A DNA stretch of 64,000 nucleotides from Nocardia sp. NBC_00416 (GTDB lineage: Bacteria; Actinomycetota; Actinomycetes; Mycobacteriales; Mycobacteriaceae), in the NCBI RefSeq assembly GCF_036032445.1, contig NZ_CP107932.1:5706501-5770500 (forward strand), read 5' to 3'. Position 1 is the first letter of the stretch; each line of letters opens with the position of its first letter. The notes below the pieces were generated by a model. That model ran no database searches, was not told the origin of the DNA, and was given only the letters and a program-made list of their open reading frames with translations. This document shows positions 8,379 through 15,989 of this stretch, piece by piece. Both the position numbers and the translations under genes were made by a program.

Positions 8379-9257
8379 TCATTTCTCCTTGACGCCGAGC
8401 AGGAAATCAGCGGCCAGCCGGTTGAACTCGGCGAACTTCTCCAGTTGCGCCCAGTGCCCGCAACCGCCGAAGACGTGCAGCTGGGCGCGCGGGATGTTCT
8501 TGAGCGCCACCAGCGCGCCGTCGAGCGGGTTCACCCGGTCTTCCCGGCCCCAGATCAGCAGCACCGGCTGGCGCAGTTTGTACGCGTCGCGCCAGAGCAT
8601 GCCCTTTTCGAAATCGGCGCTCGCGAACGATTTGCCCATGGCCCGGGTGGCGGCCAGCGCCTCGGGGGTGCTGGCGGAGGCGAACCGCTCCTCGATCAGT
8701 TCGGCGGTGACCAGGGACTGGTCGAACACCATGATCCGCAGGAACGCCTCGAGATTGTCCCGGGTCGGTTCGACATTGAACTTGCCCAGCAGCTTGACGC
8801 CCTCGGTGGGGTCGGCGGCGAAGAGGTTGGTGCTCAGCCCGCCCGGGCCCATCAGGATCAGTTTCCCGGCGCGATCGGGGTAGTCCAGGGCGAACCGGAC
8901 CGCCGCGCCGCCGCCGAGCGAATTGCCCAGCAGGTGGACGCGGCCGGTGATCTCCAACTTGTCCAGCAGATCCTTCAGTGCCGAGGAGCTGTGCACGAAG
9001 TACTGCGGGTGCTCGGTCGGCTTGTCGGACTGCCCGTACCCGGGCTGGTCCACCGCGATCACATGGAATTCGCGGGCCAGCACCGGGATATTGCGGGAGA
9101 AGTTCGACCACGACGAGGCGCCCGGGCCACCGCCGTGCAGCAGCACGATGGTGGGGCCGTTGCCGACCCCGGCCTCGTGATAGTGCAGTGTCAGATCCGG
9201 ACGAACCTGCGCGAACCGCGAGGTGGACTCGTAGGTGAGTTCGGCCGTCGAGGTCAT
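8379..9257 (-). CDS. hsaD: HsaD, meta-cleavage product hydrolase
   Basis: An alpha/beta hydrolase of 292 residues that hydrolyses the 4,9-DSHA ring-fission product to HIP (DOHNAA) and a C6 dienoate. The oxyanion motif LLHGGGPGASSW, the nucleophile elbow GNSLGGGAA, Asp in WGREDRVNP and His in GGCGHWAQLE form the expected catalytic machinery of the C-C hydrolase family. ATG 9257 overlaps the hsaA stop (TGATG); a GTG one codon earlier is possible. It lies between hsaA and hsaC in one operon. Confidence 0.95.
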   Translation of the reverse strand: MTSTAELTYESTSRFAQVRPDLTLHYHEAGVGNGPTIVLLHGGGPGASSWSNFSRNIPVLAREFHVIAVDQPGYGQSDKPTEHPQYFVHSSSALKDLLDKLEITGRVHLLGNSLGGGAAVRFALDYPDRAGKLILMGPGGLSTNLFAADPTEGVKLLGKFNVEPTRDNLEAFLRIMVFDQSLVTAELIEERFASASTPEALAATRAMGKSFASADFEKGMLWRDAYKLRQPVLLIWGREDRVNPLDGALVALKNIPRAQLHVFGGCGHWAQLEKFAEFNRLAADFLLGVKEK

Positions 9258-10420
9258 CACACCATCCCGTCGGAAACCGGGAGCCCGAACTCGTGCGTGC
9301 CGTACATGACGTAGGCCCGTTCGGGATCGTTGGAGGCGTGTACCCGGCCGGCGTGCGCGTCGCGCCAGAACCGCTGCAGCGGAGTGCCGTTGACCAGCGC
9401 GGTGGCACCGGAGCTCTCGAACAGTTTATCGATCGAGGCGACGGCCCGGCCGGTCGCGCGGACCTGGTCGCGCCGGGCGCGTACGCGCAGGTCGAAGGGG
9501 ATCTCCTTGCCCTCCAGCAGCAGCGCGTACTCATCGGCGACATTGCCCGACAGCTGGCGCCAGGCCGCGTCGATATCGCTGGACGCCTCGGCGATCCGGA
9601 CCTTGGTGAACGGATCCTCCTTGGCCTTCTCGCCGGCGTAGGCCGCGCGCAGCCGCTTGCCCTGGTGCTCGACATGGGCCTCGTAGGCGCCGTAGGCCAT
9701 GCCGACGATCGGCGCCGAGATGGTGGTGGGATGGATGGTGCCCCACGGCATCTTGTAGACCGGGGCGGTATTGCGCTCCAGACCGGGCGATTTCAGGTCG
9801 TTCATGGTCTTGTAGCTGAGGAAGCGGTGCGTCGGCACGAATACGTCCTCGACCACGAGGGTGTTCGAGCCGGTGCCGCGCAGGCCGACCACGTTCCACA
9901 CATCGTCGATCCGGTATTCCGAACGCGGGATCAGGAAGCTGCCGAAATCGACCGGCTTACCGTTCTTGATCACCGGTCCGCCGACGAAAGTCCAGTCGGC
10001 GTGGCCGGAGCCCGAGGACCACGCCCACGATCCGCTGACCCGGTAGCCGCCCTCGACCACGGTGCCGGCGCCCATCGGCGCGTAGGACGAGGAGATCCGC
10101 ACATCGGTGTTGTCGCCCCACACCTCTTCCTGGGCATCCTGGCCGAAGAGGGCCAGATGCCAGTTGTGCACGCCGATGATCCCGGCGACCCAGCCGGTGG
10201 AACCGCAGGCGCTGGCGATCTTGCGGACCGTGTCGTAGAAGACGACCGGGTCCGCGGCGTGTCCACCCCACTGCTCGGGCTGCAGCAGCCGGAAGAAACC
10301 GGCTTCCTGCAGGTCCTTGATGGATTCTTCGGGGATCTGCCGAAGATCCTCCGCTTCCTGTGCGCGGGCGCGCAGCGTGGGCAATAGCGCTTCGACCCGT
10401 TCGGTCACTTCTCGCGTCAT
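9257..10420 (-). CDS. hsaA: HsaA, 3-HSA hydroxylase oxygenase subunit
   Basis: A 387-residue group D flavin monooxygenase with the acyl-CoA dehydrogenase fold. It hydroxylates 3-HSA to 3,4-DHSA using reduced flavin from HsaB. Family features include GFFRLLQPEQWGG, ACGSTGWVAGIIGVHNWH, the substrate/flavin segment GSWAWSSGSGHADW and VVGLRGTGSNTLVVEDVFVP. It is the first gene of the minus-strand hsa operon and starts at ATG 10420 behind a GGAG-like site. A KstR-type box lies 75 bases upstream. Confidence 0.95.
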   Translation of the reverse strand: MTREVTERVEALLPTLRARAQEAEDLRQIPEESIKDLQEAGFFRLLQPEQWGGHAADPVVFYDTVRKIASACGSTGWVAGIIGVHNWHLALFGQDAQEEVWGDNTDVRISSSYAPMGAGTVVEGGYRVSGSWAWSSGSGHADWTFVGGPVIKNGKPVDFGSFLIPRSEYRIDDVWNVVGLRGTGSNTLVVEDVFVPTHRFLSYKTMNDLKSPGLERNTAPVYKMPWGTIHPTTISAPIVGMAYGAYEAHVEHQGKRLRAAYAGEKAKEDPFTKVRIAEASSDIDAAWRQLSGNVADEYALLLEGKEIPFDLRVRARRDQVRATGRAVASIDKLFESSGATALVNGTPLQRFWRDAHAGRVHASNDPERAYVMYGTHEFGLPVSDGMV

Positions 10421-10494
10421 CTCCGGCCCTGCTCCTGCCTGGTCGTTTCACTAACCGGTAGTCATCTGCTCACCGCAGAATTTACTTCTGAGAC

Positions 10495-10508
10495 TAGAAC
10501 AGGTTCTC
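10495..10508. promoter_or_regulatory. KstR-type operator, hsaA side
   Basis: TAGAACAGGTTCTC fits TnnAACnnGTTnnA except for the last base. It lies 75 bases upstream of the hsaA start and is one of two boxes in the hsaA-kshA divergent gap. Confidence 0.8.
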
Positions 10509-10597
10509 GTTCATGTCGAGAACCGGTGTTCGTGGTCTGGGAATATGCGACATGTGCTGGATGTGGCGCGAATAGCTGGCGTTCGAGACGCCAGTTT

Positions 10598-10611
10598 TGT
10601 AACGTGTTCTA
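10598..10611. promoter_or_regulatory. KstR-type operator, kshA side
   Basis: TGTAACGTGTTCTA matches TnnAACnnGTTnnA fully and sits 23 bases upstream of the kshA ATG, where it would cover the promoter. Confidence 0.88.
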
Positions 10612-10634
10612 GTACAGCAGGAGGAGGAATCGCG

Positions 10635-11852
10635 ATGGCAGTAACCCCGGCAAGCGGTGGGGCGAAGGTACGGGAGCTCGACGTCGGATCGACCCCCACC
10701 CGGTACGCGCGCGGATGGCATTGCCTGGGCCTGGCCCAGAGCTTCCGGGACGGCAAACCGCACTCGGTCCAGGCGTTCGGCACCAAACTCGTGATCTGGG
10801 CCGACAGCGCCGACGAACTGCACGTCCTCGACGGGTACTGCCGCCATATGGGCGGTGACCTGAGCATGGGCGAGGTGAAGGGCGACGACATCGCCTGCCC
10901 GTTCCACGACTGGCGCTGGGGCGCGAACGGTAAATGCACGTCGATTCCGTACGGCCGGCGGGTGCCGCCGCTGGCCCGGACGCGGCGCTGGACCACGCTC
11001 GAACGCAACGGTCAGCTCTTCATCTGGCACGACCACGAGCGCAACGAACCGCCGCCCGAGGTGACCATCCCCCATATCGCCGGCCCCTATACCGACGCCG
11101 ACGGCAATCCGGTCGAGGAACTGGACAGCGGCTGGACCCAGTGGACCTGGAACCAGCTGCTGATCGAGGGCGCGAACTGCCGCGAGATCATCGACAACGT
11201 CGTGGACATGGCCCACTTCTTCTATATCCACTTCGCGTTCCCGACCTACTTCAAGAACGTTTTCGAGGGCCATGTGGCCACTCAGTTCCTGGAAACCAAG
11301 GGTCGTCCGGACGTGGGGCTGGGCGCCAAATACGCCGGTGATCAGCTGTTGAAGTCGGAGGCGTCGTACTTCGGGCCGTCCTACATGATCAACCCGTTGA
11401 TCAACAGCTACGGCGGCTACGAGATCACGATCAACCTGATCAACTGCCACTATCCGGTGTCGCAGGATTCGTTCATGCTGCAGTGGGGCCTGACTGTCGA
11501 GAAGCCGAAGGGCATCGACGACGCGACCGCGCAGAACCTCGCGAAGACCATGGCCGATTTCTTCGGCGACGGTTTCCTGCAGGACGTGGAGATCTGGAAG
11601 CACAAGTCCAAGGTCGAGAACCCGCTGCTCTGCGAGGAGGACGGTCCGGTCTATCAGCTGCGGCGCTGGTACGACCAGTTCTATGTCGACATCGCGGACG
11701 TGACCGAGAAGATGACGCAGCGGTTCGAATTCGAGGTCGACACCACCAAGGCCAACGAGGCCTGGGAGGCCGAGGTCGAGGAGAACCTGAAGCGTAAACG
11801 TGAGGAAGAGGCGGCCGAATCCGGCGCCGACCAGGCGGAGGCGGGAGTCTGA
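10635..11852 (+). CDS. kshA: KshA, 3-ketosteroid 9alpha-hydroxylase oxygenase
   Basis: A 405-residue Rieske oxygenase that hydroxylates C9 of AD/ADD-type steroids, triggering opening of ring B. The Rieske centre is YCRHMGGDL plus CPFHDW (C-x-H...C-x2-H) at about residues 68-90. The mononuclear iron site shows as NVVDMAHFFYIH, with an Asp in GFLQDVEIW as third ligand. The C-terminus is charged and helical (KRKREEEAAE). It starts at ATG 10635 behind AGGAGGAA. kshB, its reductase partner, is not in this window; kshA itself occupies the position divergent to hsaA. Confidence 0.95.
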   Translation: MAVTPASGGAKVRELDVGSTPTRYARGWHCLGLAQSFRDGKPHSVQAFGTKLVIWADSADELHVLDGYCRHMGGDLSMGEVKGDDIACPFHDWRWGANGKCTSIPYGRRVPPLARTRRWTTLERNGQLFIWHDHERNEPPPEVTIPHIAGPYTDADGNPVEELDSGWTQWTWNQLLIEGANCREIIDNVVDMAHFFYIHFAFPTYFKNVFEGHVATQFLETKGRPDVGLGAKYAGDQLLKSEASYFGPSYMINPLINSYGGYEITINLINCHYPVSQDSFMLQWGLTVEKPKGIDDATAQNLAKTMADFFGDGFLQDVEIWKHKSKVENPLLCEEDGPVYQLRRWYDQFYVDIADVTEKMTQRFEFEVDTTKANEAWEAEVEENLKRKREEEAAESGADQAEAGV

Positions 11853-11853
11853 C

Positions 11854-12183
11854 ATGACCAGCTGGGCGAAAGCACCCGACTTCGCCGACCAGCCCGCACG
11901 GCGGGCCGCGGTGCAGGCCCAGACGGTCGTGGACCGGGAACGGTATCTCGAGGACGGCCTGACACCGCTGCGGTGTCAGGCCTGCCACACCGAGGTGCTG
12001 GTTCGCAAGAGCAGTTCCCGGCAGACCTCGGTGCAGTGGAAGGAGAACCCGGCCACCCACTGCCCGGTCTTCGCCGAACTCAGCGCCAAAGGCTACGGGC
12101 CCGGTCGCCCGGATACGTGCGAGCGCCTGCAGCGGACGATCAAATGGGCCGTCGACGAGGGTGTACTCGACGTTCCGAAATAA
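11854..12183 (+). CDS. Small conserved protein downstream of kshA (Rv3527-like)
   Basis: A 109-residue protein starting one base after the kshA stop, so probably co-translated. It contains DFADQPARRAAVQAQTVVDRERYL, then RCQACHTEVLVRKSS, HCPVF and DTCERLQ; four Cys and two His are spaced in a way that could bind a metal, though no known ribbon is obvious. A similar small gene follows kshA in mycobacteria (Rv3527). Its function is not established; close coupling suggests a role in 9alpha-hydroxylation or steroid handling. Confidence 0.75.
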   Translation: MTSWAKAPDFADQPARRAAVQAQTVVDRERYLEDGLTPLRCQACHTEVLVRKSSSRQTSVQWKENPATHCPVFAELSAKGYGPGRPDTCERLQRTIKWAVDEGVLDVPK

Positions 12184-12239
12184 CCTGCGCGGATCCTTCG
12201 GACCACCGAAGGTGGGGCGACTCGCCTGAGGAGGCGTCC

Positions 12240-12512
12240 ATGGCGGGCTATGCGTCGGAGCAGTTCGATATCCACGAGCCGAAGATGAACCTGTCGCGCA
12301 TCGCCGGATGTGTCGAACGGGGCGAGGAGACCATCATCAACCGCACCGGGCACCCGGTGACCGAGGTCGTGCCGCCGGTCGGGCAAGCCGATCGAACCGG
12401 CCGTGGCTCGCTGCGTGGCGCGCTCACGCCTGCTCCGTCCTCGGATTCCGACGAGACCGATGCGGCGCTCGGCGACGATTTCGGCGAGGGTCGTCGACTT
12501 CGCGCGTTCCCG
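12240..12512 (+). pseudogene. Remnant of a Phd/YefM-type antitoxin gene
   Basis: ATG 12240 behind GAGGAGG opens a frame whose first 60 residues look like an antitoxin: IHEPKMNLSRIAGCVERGEE, then a GHPVTEVVPP segment like the usual RPVARLVP. After about residue 80 (DDFGEG) the frame loses the family pattern. It continues without a stop to 12860, reading antisense through the rsgA 3' end. No PIN or Doc toxin follows. The simplest view is an antitoxin gene whose end and partner toxin were deleted. Confidence 0.6.
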
Positions 12513-13559
12513 TCAGCGACGAGTGTCGCGCTCGCGGTACATCCGCCGCTGTTGCTTGCTGATACCCCGCCAGACCTTCTCGCGTTCGGCGCGCAGGCGT
12601 TTGTCCGTCCGGGCCTCCATCCAGGCGTTCTCCCGGCCCAGCTTCCGGTAGCTGTCCACCCGCCGCTGCGGGATCTCGCCGGCTTCGAGGGCCGCCCGGA
12701 CGGCGCAATCCGGTTCGGCGTCGTGCGCGCAATCGGCGAACCGGCAGTTCGCCGCGAGATCCTCGATATCGCTGAAGGTGCGGCTGATGCCTTCGGCGGC
12801 ATCCCACAGTCCGACTCCCCGCAGCCCGGGGGTGTCGATGAGGGTTCCGCCGCCGGGTAGCGGCCGTAGCTCCCGGTGGACCGTGGTGTGCCGCCCTTTC
12901 TTGTCGGCCGCGCGTACGGAATCGGTCGCGAAGACCTCCGCGTCGAGCAGCACGTTCGCCAGGGTGGATTTCCCGGCGCCGGATGCCCCGAGCAGAACGA
13001 CGGTGCCGTCGAGCAGCGCCAGGAGTGTTTCCAGGCCGATCCCGGCGGTCGCGCTGACTGCCAGTACCTGCGCCCCCGGGGCGACCGCGCGGACTTCGTC
13101 GAGGGGGACGTGATCGGCGGCGTCGGCCTTGGTGAGCACGACGACCGGCTGGGCGCCGCTCTCCCAGGCCAAGGCGAGCATGCGTTCGATCCGCCCCGGA
13201 TCGACGTCACCGTCGGCGGGTGCGCAGATCAGCACGGTGTCGACATTGGCGGCCAGTACCTGGCTCTCCGAGCGTCCGGACGCGGACGAGCGGGTGATGG
13301 CCGAATGACGCGGTAGTGCGGCCCGGACGTGCGATCGGGTGTCGAGGGTGACCCAGTCACCAGTGCACAAGCCGCTGATCGGCGAATCCACACGCGGGCA
13401 GGTGGCCCGGGCCGGGCCGGCGGGTGCCACGACATCGCATTCGCCGCGATCCATCCGCACGATCCGGGCGGGGACACAGCCGGGGTCGAGGAGGGGGAGG
13501 TACTGCGCGGCGGTGGTTTCGGTCCAGCCGTAGGGAACGAGCAGGTCGAAGTCGACCAT
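12513..13559 (-). CDS. rsgA: RsgA, ribosome-dependent GTPase of 30S assembly
   Basis: A 348-residue circularly permuted GTPase. An OB-fold comes first (about residues 30-85). The G motifs follow in permuted order: G4 VVLTKADAAD, G1 LLGASGAGKSTL and G3 LIDTPGLRG. The C-terminal zinc site is NCRFADCAHDAEPDCAV (Cys, Cys, His, Cys). It acts late in small-subunit maturation. An in-frame ATG at 13559 follows a modest AAGGA. A 28-codon ORF with a much better ribosome site lies 39 bases upstream. Housekeeping in function, it is flanked here by accessory DNA. Confidence 0.93.
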   Translation of the reverse strand: MVDFDLLVPYGWTETTAAQYLPLLDPGCVPARIVRMDRGECDVVAPAGPARATCPRVDSPISGLCTGDWVTLDTRSHVRAALPRHSAITRSSASGRSESQVLAANVDTVLICAPADGDVDPGRIERMLALAWESGAQPVVVLTKADAADHVPLDEVRAVAPGAQVLAVSATAGIGLETLLALLDGTVVLLGASGAGKSTLANVLLDAEVFATDSVRAADKKGRHTTVHRELRPLPGGGTLIDTPGLRGVGLWDAAEGISRTFSDIEDLAANCRFADCAHDAEPDCAVRAALEAGEIPQRRVDSYRKLGRENAWMEARTDKRLRAEREKVWRGISKQQRRMYRERDTRR

Positions 13560-13598
13560 GGTGGGGAAATCCTTCGTCGGGCACCGAACCCGACGGGT

Positions 13599-13685
13599 TC
13601 AGCGAGGGGAGTTCGGGGTGGAGAACGCCAGCGCGGCACGAACCGGAACGGTTCGCCGCGGCACGACAATCCGGGCTACTGGCAT
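13599..13685 (-). CDS. 28-residue ORF upstream of rsgA
   Basis: ATG 13685 follows a near-ideal AGGAGG with 8-base spacing. The frame encodes a basic peptide beginning MPVARIVVPRRTVPVRAA and ends 39 bases before the rsgA ATG. It could be a small protein or an upstream ORF controlling rsgA translation. It has no Cys and no long hydrophobic run. The ribosome site is stronger than that of rsgA itself, which is why I list it despite its length. Confidence 0.5.
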   Translation of the reverse strand: MPVARIVVPRRTVPVRAALAFSTPNSPR

Positions 13686-13727
13686 GCTCTCCACCTCCTC
13701 TCACGACTCGCTGTTGTGGTCACTCTG

Positions 13728-13859
13728 TCACGGCGCCGGATCGGCCGCAATCGGTTTTTCCGGGGTCATCGCGTAGGTGCCGAAGGCGGGCTCGAGCATG
13801 CCGAAAACCTGGTTCGCCTCCTCGATCACGGTGGCCGTGACGCGCTTGTTCGACCGCCG
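13728..13859 (-). pseudogene. 3' gene fragment, family not recognised
   Basis: An open minus-strand frame of 43 codons bounded by an upstream TAG. It reads ATVIEEANQVFGMLEPAFGT and continues to a TGA at 13728, with codon bias typical of real genes here. It lacks a convincing start and ribosome site, so it looks like the C-terminal end of a lost gene. The following 250 bases (about 13860-14110) are less GC-rich; I found no supportable gene there. Confidence 0.3.
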
Positions 13860-14199
13860 CTACTTCTTAGCGGACAAAGCCGGTTTCGTGCGGGAATGCG
13901 GGACGGACGCGGCGATGACCTATGGCGACTCTTGGGGCGAGCGATTCGATGTGATCGTGGACGGGGTCGGGCTGACATTCATCCGGGCCGGACGTGCTTG
14001 TTCCATCATCGCCGGCATCCGGCAGAAAATATGTAGTGGCGACTGTAGACATATGCGAACCAGTGTTATATCTTCGTCTCATCAGCAGATGAAGAAAGTC
14101 CTATCGGCCGGGTAGAGGATGAACTTCCCGGGAAGTAGTCGAAGTACCCGCTGCGGGCGCGGCAAGATCAGCGTCTGCAGGGAGATCGAAGGAAGTAGT

Positions 14200-14240
14200 G
14201 GGCGGTACCCGGCGCGAGTTGTCGGCGTCGGGTACCGCCC
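14200..14240. other. 11-bp hairpin in the leader of the MerR-like gene
   Basis: GGGCGGTACCC and GGGTACCGCCC pair perfectly across a 19-base loop. AGGAGG follows at 14251-14256 and a 14-codon ATG frame ends at 14349, just before a second, stronger hairpin. The arrangement suggests a structured leader or attenuator upstream of the gene at 14413. No known RNA family is recognised. Confidence 0.45.
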
Positions 14241-14357
14241 CTCGATCCATAGGAGGTGACCGACAGTCACGCTGAGAAACCCCTCGCACCCTGCTCTTCC
14301 TGGGATGCGAACGCATGAAGCCGGTCACTACGTACGGCTCGTGAAGTAAACCCCTCG

Positions 14358-14386
14358 GGCCCCCGGCGCAGACAGCGCCGGGGGCC
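14358..14386 (+). terminator. Strong GC hairpin upstream of the MerR-like gene
   Basis: GGCCCCCGGCGC and GCGCCGGGGGCC pair perfectly over 12 bp around AGACA. It lies 26 bases before the ATG at 14413, with no T-run. It may end an upstream transcript or act as an attenuator. Confidence 0.6.
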
Positions 14387-14412
14387 GATTCTCGTTTCCC
14401 GGACAGGTGTAC

Positions 14413-14772
14413 ATGGACGAAGCTCAGCACGGATCGACGGATAACCCCGGCGGCCACGCCGGCAACCTCGACGATGACGACTACCCCTCCTACAGCATGG
14501 GCGCCGCCGCGGCGGCCCTCGGCGTCACCCAAGCCTTCCTGCGAGCCCTGGACACGGCCCAGTTGCTCACCCCGCAACGCTCCGACGGCGGACACCGCCG
14601 CTACTCGCGCTACCAACTACGCATCGCGGCCCGGGTCCGGGAACTGGTCGACCAGGGCACCGCGCTGGACGCGGCGTGCCGCATCATCATCCTCGAAGAC
14701 CAACTCGCCGAAGCCCAGCAGATCAACGCCGAACTGCGACAAACCCCGCAACCCACCGACCCCACAGAATGA
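14413..14772 (+). CDS. MerR-like helix-turn-helix regulator
   Basis: A 119-residue DNA-binding protein. After an acidic, Asp/Gly-rich start of about 25 residues, the MerR winged helix reads YSMGAAAAALGVTQAFLRALD and GGHRRYSRYQL. The C-terminal helix (LEDQLAEAQQINAELRQ) should dimerise. This layout resembles HspR and the WhiB-adjacent MerR-like regulators of actinomycetes more than effector-binding MerR proteins; no ligand domain is present. The start follows AGGTGTAC. Two hairpins precede it and it is not in an operon with the convergent fadE33. Confidence 0.75.
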   Translation: MDEAQHGSTDNPGGHAGNLDDDDYPSYSMGAAAAALGVTQAFLRALDTAQLLTPQRSDGGHRRYSRYQLRIAARVRELVDQGTALDAACRIIILEDQLAEAQQINAELRQTPQPTDPTE

Positions 14773-14832
14773 CGGGCTGTCCACGGACCACTTCGCCCGA
14801 CAGCGTCGCTGGACGCGCGCACCGGAACGCCG

Positions 14833-14858
14833 CCCCGCGGCAGTCGTGTCCCGCGGGG
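14833..14858. terminator. Hairpin between MerR-like gene and fadE33
   Basis: CCCCGCGG and CCGCGGGG (8 bp, 10-base loop) in the convergent gap, adjoining the fadE33 stop. It could end transcription from either side. Confidence 0.5.
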
Positions 14859-15911
14859 TCAGCTGTTGACGAGCGGCCGGGCCGGGTGGCCGAAGAGCTC
14901 GGCGTCGCCGTGGGCGCGTTTGAAGTACAGGTGCGCGTCGTGTTCCCAGGTGATGGCGATACCGCCGTGCAACTGGATGGTTTCCGCGGCGATCGCCGAG
15001 AACGATTCGGAGCACTGGCGGCGGGCGACCCACACATCTTCGGGCGCGGTCGCCGAATCCTCGGCCACCGCGAATGTGGCGGCCAGGGAGGCGGATTTCG
15101 CGGATTCGGCCAGTACGTACATATCGGCCATACGATGCTTGAGGGCTTGGAAACTGCCGATGGCCCGGCCGAACTGCACTCGTGACTTGGTGTATTCCAC
15201 GGTCGCCTCCAGGCAGTATTCGGCCGCGCCGACCTGCTCGGCGGCGACGGCGGCCCACGCGATCCGGTGCAGGCGTTCGGCGACCGGGCCCACTTCGGCG
15301 CTGCCCAGGCGACGGCCCGGGGTTGCGGTGAAGGAGATCTCGGACAGACTGCGGGAGGGGTCCATGGCCGCGACCCGCTGCCGTTCGACACCGGCGGCGG
15401 ACGGATCGACCTCGAACAATCCGGTATCGGTCACCACGATCAAGGTGTCGGCGATGGTGCCGTCCAGGACATAGTGCGCTGTGCCGTCGAGGGTTTCCCC
15501 GTCCGCCCGCACGCCGAAGTCGTCCCAGCCCCGCGCCGAGGCCCAGCAGACGGCGAGCGTGCGGCTGCCCTCGGCCACCTCGGGCAGCAGCCGGGCGCAG
15601 GCGTCGGTGTCGCCGGAGAGCAGCACCGCCTGGACACCCAGCACCGCGGACCCCAGCATCGGTACGTCGGCGAGTGTCCGGCCGAGTTCACCCACCACCA
15701 GGAGAGATTCGACCAGGCCCGCGCCGAACCCGCCGAACTCCTCGGGAACGGCCAGCGCCGCGACGCCGACCTGCTCGCACAGTTGCGCCCACAGCTTCGG
15801 GTCGTAGCCCAGATCGGTGTCCATGGCCTGGCGGATACCGGCCCGGGCGTCCCGCTTGGCCAGCAGTCCCCGGACCGCCGCCACCAGCTCCTGCTGTTCC
15901 TCGCTGATCAT
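14859..15911 (-). CDS. fadE33: FadE33-like acyl-CoA dehydrogenase subunit
   Basis: A 350-residue acyl-CoA dehydrogenase-like protein. The N-terminal helical domain (LAVPEEFGGFGAGLVESLLV), the beta domain and the C-terminal helices (SRVQFGRAIGSFQALKHRMADMY and ETIQLHGGIAITWEHDAHLYFKRAH) are all recognisable. It lacks the C-terminal GGTxEIQR motif found in FadE31. In Mycobacterium tuberculosis FadE33 pairs with FadE31 as an alpha2beta2 enzyme of the KstR2 regulon acting on ring C/D metabolites, and the gene order here (fadD3, extra echA, fadE31, fadE32, fadE33) is the same apart from the inserted hydratase. The assignment rests on this order. GGGAGAAGAG precedes the ATG. Confidence 0.82.
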   Translation of the reverse strand: MISEEQQELVAAVRGLLAKRDARAGIRQAMDTDLGYDPKLWAQLCEQVGVAALAVPEEFGGFGAGLVESLLVVGELGRTLADVPMLGSAVLGVQAVLLSGDTDACARLLPEVAEGSRTLAVCWASARGWDDFGVRADGETLDGTAHYVLDGTIADTLIVVTDTGLFEVDPSAAGVERQRVAAMDPSRSLSEISFTATPGRRLGSAEVGPVAERLHRIAWAAVAAEQVGAAEYCLEATVEYTKSRVQFGRAIGSFQALKHRMADMYVLAESAKSASLAATFAVAEDSATAPEDVWVARRQCSESFSAIAAETIQLHGGIAITWEHDAHLYFKRAHGDAELFGHPARPLVNS

Positions 15912-15989
15912 CTCTTCTCCCGTGGGTTTCGGACCGACACCGGCAGTGCGTCCGTCCGCTCTCGCCGCTGCCTGCTGGTGCTGCTGTGG

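Noticed and set aside
6758..12183. kshB, hsaEFG or kstR near the hsa genes
   Set aside because: I looked for a ferredoxin reductase, the hydratase-aldolase-dehydrogenase set and a KstR-like TetR next to hsa and kshA; none is present in this region or elsewhere in the window.
13777..14115. A 112-codon plus-strand gene
   Set aside because: Mixed composition, no ribosome site and no recognisable domain; it is partly antisense to a fragment with better codon bias.
14256..14318. A 20-codon GTG frame overlapping AGGAGG
   Set aside because: The ribosome site abuts the start codon, leaving no spacing, so initiation there is unlikely.
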